From: Lasiosphaeris hirsuta
Lineage: Eukaryota; Ascomycota; Sordariomycetes; Sordariales; Lasiosphaeriaceae
Assembly (NCBI GenBank): GCA_030549175.1
Contig: JAUKUA010000006.1
Coordinates: forward strand, 744,001 to 808,000
DNA length: 64,000 nt
Reading direction: 5' to 3'
Below, piece after piece: positions 59,595-64,000 of this stretch. Position 1 is the stretch's first letter. Each line of letters begins with the position of its first letter. The notes beneath the pieces are model-generated. The model did no database searches and had not been told where the DNA came from. It was given only the letters and a program-made list of their open reading frames with translations. The translations under genes and the position numbers were made by a program.

Positions 59595-62153
59595 TTTGGC
59601 TGTTTAAAACACAGAAGCGGTCCGCGCATTTGAAGCCGAGGGAGTCGGGTGTCTCCTTTCAGGGGTTGGGATATCTGATCCCCGAGTGTGTGATAGTAAT
59701 GCGGTTGCCTCGGGGAAGCTATCAGGAGCTTGTGCTAATACCAGCTCGGCAAACAGCGCACGAGCTCGGCAGTGGACACGGAGTCGGTCAAAGGGGCTCG
59801 GTAGATTTTGCGCTCAGCCGAGTCGGGCAACACTTGACACTTGCCGCCGGATACCGAGGTGAACCGGGGGAAGCCGCGTAGGTGTCACCAGGGAGCAGAA
59901 ACTGGAAGAGAGATGAAGCTGTATATACTGTTCTCGTGTGTGTACCAAGCGAGCGAGGTATTGGCTTTTTGCGCACTGAGCAATCTCCAGATAGCGGCAA
60001 CGTTAGCGGTTGTTGGAAAGGGCCAACGGAATCTAGAAGGAGTGGCGACCGATGCAGCCACAGCGAAGAGAGCCGCCAAAGACTCGGGCGGCAGTCACGG
60101 TGTCGTTGCGGAGCTGATCACTCGGTGTCCAGGGGAGAGGGGGTGGAATAGGAGTCAGATTGGCCGTGGCGTATGGGCCGGGACGATGCCAGGACGACAG
60201 GCAGTTGGGGGTCGCCAAGGCAGGAGAATGGGCTCCAAGCGACGGCGCGGTACGGCGTGCCCTCTAATTCACACCAGGCGAAGTAACAAGTAGCGGTCGG
60301 TGTGTGTGCCTCTGATCTAACAGGCAGTGGACTCCCTGGATTGGAGCGAGGCGGTCCGTGGAAGGTTGTGCCAGATGGGTTCCAGCAGGGCGGGGGGCAG
60401 GTGAGAACCGAACGGGCGGTCGGTGAGGAGGAAAATAAAGACCAAAGCGATGAAAAGTCACGCCATGCCAGGCCCGGCGCCGTCGTCTGTCGATCCCGGG
60501 TCGGAGTAGGGTAGGTAGGGTTGAGCGCGCGATTCCGTCTGACGTGCCAGCGTGAAAACGTGCCAGCGTGCCGATAGGAGCGGCTTGGATGGGGCTTGGA
60601 TGGGACTTGCAGATTCAGCGAGCGCTCAACGAGTCGCAAGGTGAGAGGTACTGGTGCTCCTGCTGGGACTACGGTTCGAGTTGCGGAGGTTGACGGTGGT
60701 GGCAAGGTGGGATGGGGTGTACGGATGTACTTGTCGGCCAGCCTCCGCCTCTTTCCCTTGCTCTCGCAAGCCTGGATGAAATCGTATGTGTGTGAAGTAT
60801 GTGCAAGACCAATGTTGATTTGACCCAGGGGGTGCTTTCCTGGACTGGACTCCCGCTGCACTCGCTGGACTTAGACTGCCTGGACTCGGATCGCAGATGC
60901 AGGTGCAACCCAGGTGCGAGTGGGCTTTGGTGGGGTCAGGAGGACTGAGCAAGTTTCTATTGGCTCGCGAGCCGAAAACCCTGCGCACCTCGACTCCCCC
61001 TTGATGGATGCGCCAGGTCGAGACTGCGGCGGGAAACCCGTGGGCAAAGAGGTGACTGGTCCTTGGAAAGGTGGTTGGCACGGCGGGGTCCTTTTTGGGG
61101 TCCTTTTCCAACTGGAATCGATTTGACCGACTTGCTGACCTTCGCAAGCTTTAAACCCGCGCCGACGGGAGCTGCTTCCTTTTATGACGGGCCTTCAAGC
61201 ATTACTTTGCCATATAGCCTTCAAGCAGAGCCGAAAATGTCGTCAGCGAGGCGGGCAGAACCTCGGCGAATTGGTCAACTACATGTGTAGATAAAAATAA
61301 CAATCAAAAGGAAATGGGGGGGTTTTTTTTTTAAAAAAAAAAAAAGTAAAAAAATTAGTATATTGAACAAGCTCATCATCGACAAGACAATAAACAGCCC
61401 CGACACTTAAACCTTGTCGCATTGCTTCCAACTGCTACCCCTCCATGCCACCCAGCTAGTCCTAGCATATCCAATGGAGCGCAACCTGAGCTATCCCCGT
61501 CCCTTCGCTACAATACGCCAAAGTGGTTGTGCCCAAGGCAAGGAATTTCAATAGTGCTGTGTGACATGACCTAAAAACTTGGTACCTCCGCCCATTTCCA
61601 AGATGGAAAGCATCAATGCTTAACATACGGTATTCTCATACAAGGAATCACACACCTGAACCGCACCAAGTACTTGCTGTGAGATTCGCAACGCGATGAG
61701 GTCAATTGCTACTGGTGGCTCTGCTACACCAATGTGTCTGCCGTCTTCTGCCTTGTATACAGCTTCAGACATATTTATTACAAACTGTTTCGCTGGGTTA
61801 AGTAGAGTCTTTTTCCTACCTACGGCGGCGGCGCCGTACATAGCTACCATGGTGGCCGGCTTTCGCGGCCTTGACATGGACAAGACGGGAGTGGAGACAG
61901 CTCGCTGTAATCCACAGCGAAGACGATGGTACCCGGGGCGTTCGCGGGAACGGCCACGGCAGCCTTATAGCCGAAAGCGTTCTATCGTCACATAGTTTAC
62001 CCCAACAAGTATGTGGCTTCACCACTCATAACACCGATCCCCGATCGGTGGCTTTGGCGAGTCGATGTGGATGAAGACGGTACCCTTTGGATCAGATGCT
62101 AGAATTAATCTCGAGACATCAGCCCCTTTATAAGTCGGCCCCCTCTGTCAACC
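59595..62153. other. 2.6-kb spacer, no supportable gene
   Basis: Upstream region of the copper-fist gene and 3' flank of the SURP protein gene. It includes a T12-A13 run near 61.32-61.35 kb. The open frames on both strands lack protein-like features. Confidence 0.45.
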
Positions 62154-64000
62154 CTAAGCTTCACCCTCTGATTCCGAGCCGGCAAACATATCTACAGCCC
62201 GCATCCGCTTTCTTGATGGTGCCGGCTTGATGGCTGACATCTGAAAACCCGCGATCGATTTAATCTCCTTCTTATCCGCCGATGGCGTATCCTCCACTGT
62301 CTCACCAAGCCCACCCATTGCGGTATCTCCATCGGCAGGGCGGCCTTCGAGAACTCGGAAATCTTCGTCTGGCTTGCCATCGAGGTCGTCATCGGAGAAT
62401 AGCTCTTCCACACCGGAAGAATATTGTAGCCGGGGAGACCGAGGTTCCCCATCCGTGTCGCCTGTCTCTAACATGTCGAGGTAATCCGGCCCGTCCACCA
62501 ACTCTGACTGGGCTGTCACGGGTTGTTCCGACACGGGCAAAAAACCGCTTCCCTTATTACCCCCTTCCGCGGCTGAAGCTTCGACCGGCTTCCAACGACC
62601 TGCCTTCTTCTCCGTTTCGCCGCGACCATTCGCTTCCTTTTTGAGCACTGGTGGGTTCTCGAAGCTAGAGACAAAGAAAGCATGGGCTGCTAGCGGGAAC
62701 ACGCACCATCCTTCCCAGAGGTTCAACACAAGCCCTACGCTTCTCTTCCACTTGTCAGCACGGAGTCGGCCCCAGTTTAGCTTGTCCGACATAGAGCCGA
62801 GCAGCTCAAAGGTTTTGCGATTCCGCAGTGCCGTCTCAAACAGCTGTCGGTATCGCCAGGCATGGCGGATCCCACTAGTAGATGACGAGGACAAGATGTC
62901 GCTAACCACATAGAGGCCAAGCAACCGTGCAGCGCTTGTGTCGGGAGCATCGGCGGCTGTCTTATCGTCCGCCGCAGGCGAGACGCCGCGGGAGTCTTCA
63001 TCCTGGCCGTCCTTCTCTTTTGCCCCGTGTCTGTAGTCGGGATTTGCCGACGTGTAGGCAAACGGCAATTCAACGTTGGAGACAATTAGGTCGACGATCT
63101 CATCGGCGCCTCGACTCGCGTGCGTGATGGCGAACGTGGTCACACGTGCAATGTCGCCCTTCCTGATCTTTGATAATGTTGTCGGGAATCGAGCCAGCAG
63201 GTGGACAAGTTTAGCCTTTTCGATGGGGTTGAGGAAGGTATCTTCTTGCTCGTTGATTCCACCTCCCGGCTCAGCCTGACGAGCCTGTTCATCCTCAAAG
63301 TCCTCTTCGTCTGAGGAGTTATACTCAGAGTCGGACACAAATCCGTCGACTCCCGTGGTGTATTCGTAGGCCAAAGGCTGCTCGGGCATCTTCCAGGCAT
63401 GAGAGCCTTCGAAAAGGGGGATGTACTTGGCCTTTGATCGAGAACCTGTTACAATTTCCCACAATCTCCAGCGATACCATATTCCACCTTCACTGCGGGC
63501 ATCCCAAATCCAAGCCCATTTCTCATCTCGCTGCACGTCTGGACGGGACATGAGTAGGGCCTCGAACTCAGGGCCATGTTCCAATACTGATTCGATAACC
63601 TTGTGAATCATACGTAACTTCTTGATGTCTCGTGGCGGCCGCACAGGGACGTGAAGAAGACCGCCCCTGCCTATGGGGCCGCCCATGGGAGGGCCATACG
63701 AGGTCGGAGGCGCATAACCGCGCCCACCGTAGCCCGTGGACTGCGGCGCTTGGCTACCTATAGGCTCCTCGACGCGTTTTGCGCCGAAGGGGTGTGCGAC
63801 TGCTGTTGTAGATGGGAGGGTGGTCAGCCCCGATGCTATTGCGGCCGAGGAGAGATGCCTGTGCAGGGACAGGAAGAAGCCGAAGCCCAGATATCGATTT
63901 TGGAGAGCACTAACGGCGGCGTCAATATCGGTCGCCGGTGTCTCCTTGGAGAGCGTAACGATAGCCGCGATCGACTTGCGCTCGGTCCCGCCTGGCCTAG
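62154..64000 (-). CDS. U2 snRNP-associated SURP/CID protein (SR140/U2SURP type), 5' end outside window
   Basis: A spliceosome protein attached to the U2 snRNP. The frame is open from the right edge (first whole codon at 63998) to the stop at 62154, 614 residues without an intron. The left part of the protein, where the family has an RRM, is largely outside; the edge holds SALQNRYLGFGFFLSLHRHL, a block typical of this family after the RRM. A SURP module follows (MIHKVIESVLEHGPEFEALLM-like region ending GIWYRWRLWEIV, about 63.45-63.61 kb). The CID-type helical domain comes next (LVHLLARFPTTLSKIRKGD, LLGLYVVSDILSSSS, KWKRSVGLVLNLWEGW). The tail is acidic and ends SRKRMRAVDMFAGSESE. Confidence 0.9.
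   Translation of the reverse strand, partial: RPGGTERKSIAAIVTLSKETPATDIDAAVSALQNRYLGFGFFLSLHRHLSSAAIASGLTTLPSTTAVAHPFGAKRVEEPIGSQAPQSTGYGGRGYAPPTSYGPPMGGPIGRGGLLHVPVRPPRDIKKLRMIHKVIESVLEHGPEFEALLMSRPDVQRDEKWAWIWDARSEGGIWYRWRLWEIVTGSRSKAKYIPLFEGSHAWKMPEQPLAYEYTTGVDGFVSDSEYNSSDEEDFEDEQARQAEPGGGINEQEDTFLNPIEKAKLVHLLARFPTTLSKIRKGDIARVTTFAITHASRGADEIVDLIVSNVELPFAYTSANPDYRHGAKEKDGQDEDSRGVSPAADDKTAADAPDTSAARLLGLYVVSDILSSSSTSGIRHAWRYRQLFETALRNRKTFELLGSMSDKLNWGRLRADKWKRSVGLVLNLWEGWCVFPLAAHAFFVSSFENPPVLKKEANGRGETEKKAGRWKPVEASAAEGGNKGSGFLPVSEQPVTAQSELVDGPDYLDMLETGDTDGEPRSPRLQYSSGVEELFSDDDLDGKPDEDFRVLEGRPADGDTAMGGLGETVEDTPSADKKEIKSIAGFQMSAIKPAPSRKRMRAVDMFAGSESEGEA

Noticed and set aside
1..64000. Dispersed 5S rRNA genes, CRISPR arrays, transposase or polyketide/NRPS genes
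   Set aside because: Looked for typical signatures across the window and saw none.

Overview
This window is nuclear DNA of a filamentous ascomycete, most likely a Sordariomycete (order Sordariales or close; a judgement from protein style, not from a search). The genes are split by short GT-AG introns, mostly 50-80 bases, with CTRAY-like branch points. Coding sequence is GC-rich and rich in Pro, Ala and Gly. The tRNAs are single and scattered, and spacers are long. Nothing bacterial, viral or CRISPR-like is present. I rebuilt the gene models by hand from conserved protein blocks, splice consensus and reading phase. Every multi-exon model listed as a CDS sums to a whole number of codons.

Layout. 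1-9.7 kb: an initiator tRNA-Met; a divergent pair of alpha-mannosidase genes (secreted GH125 on -, membrane-anchored GH92 on +); an aberrant tRNA-like gene; the PP2A activator RRD1/PTPA. 9.9-14.9 kb: an epoxide hydrolase and the nucleotide-excision-repair protein Rad4/XPC. 14.9-19.5 kb: a gene-poor stretch with an 86-base tandem repeat and two tiny Cys-rich reading frames, one interrupted. 19.5-24.6 kb: an NAD(P)-binding Rossmann protein and haem A synthase COX15.

24.6-33 kb: a CDF transporter whose DxxxD motifs point to manganese, a ZIP transporter running the other way, and a small one-pass membrane protein. 33.8-42 kb: a 1000-residue Rap1-type telomere protein (BRCT, two Myb-like domains, IQ motif, ARID-like domain, C-terminal domain) with TTAGGG-type repeats just upstream of its own gene; the palmitoyltransferase SWF1; then two divergent mitochondrial genes, the EngB-type GTPase MRX8 and the ATP synthase assembly factor FMC1, sharing a 238-base promoter. 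42-51.5 kb: a 1217-residue protein of unknown function, then 5.6 kb with no supportable gene.

51.5-64 kb: the Hsp90 co-chaperone AHA1; a carbon-nitrogen hydrolase broken by a nonsense codon and a frameshift; intron-containing tRNA-Gln and tRNA-Cys; a Cys-rich, probably GPI-anchored wall protein; a copper-fist transcription factor of the Mac1/GRISEA/Cuf1 type; and the 3' part of a U2 snRNP SURP/CID protein that runs off the right edge.

Most genes are conserved eukaryotic housekeeping genes. The most unusual signals are the Rap1 gene (domain make-up plus telomere-like promoter), the mannosidase pair, the decaying hydrolase, a short dispersed repeat family with the core CTAAAAWTGCAGTG, and an odd tRNA-like locus. 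I see no complete undescribed multi-gene system.
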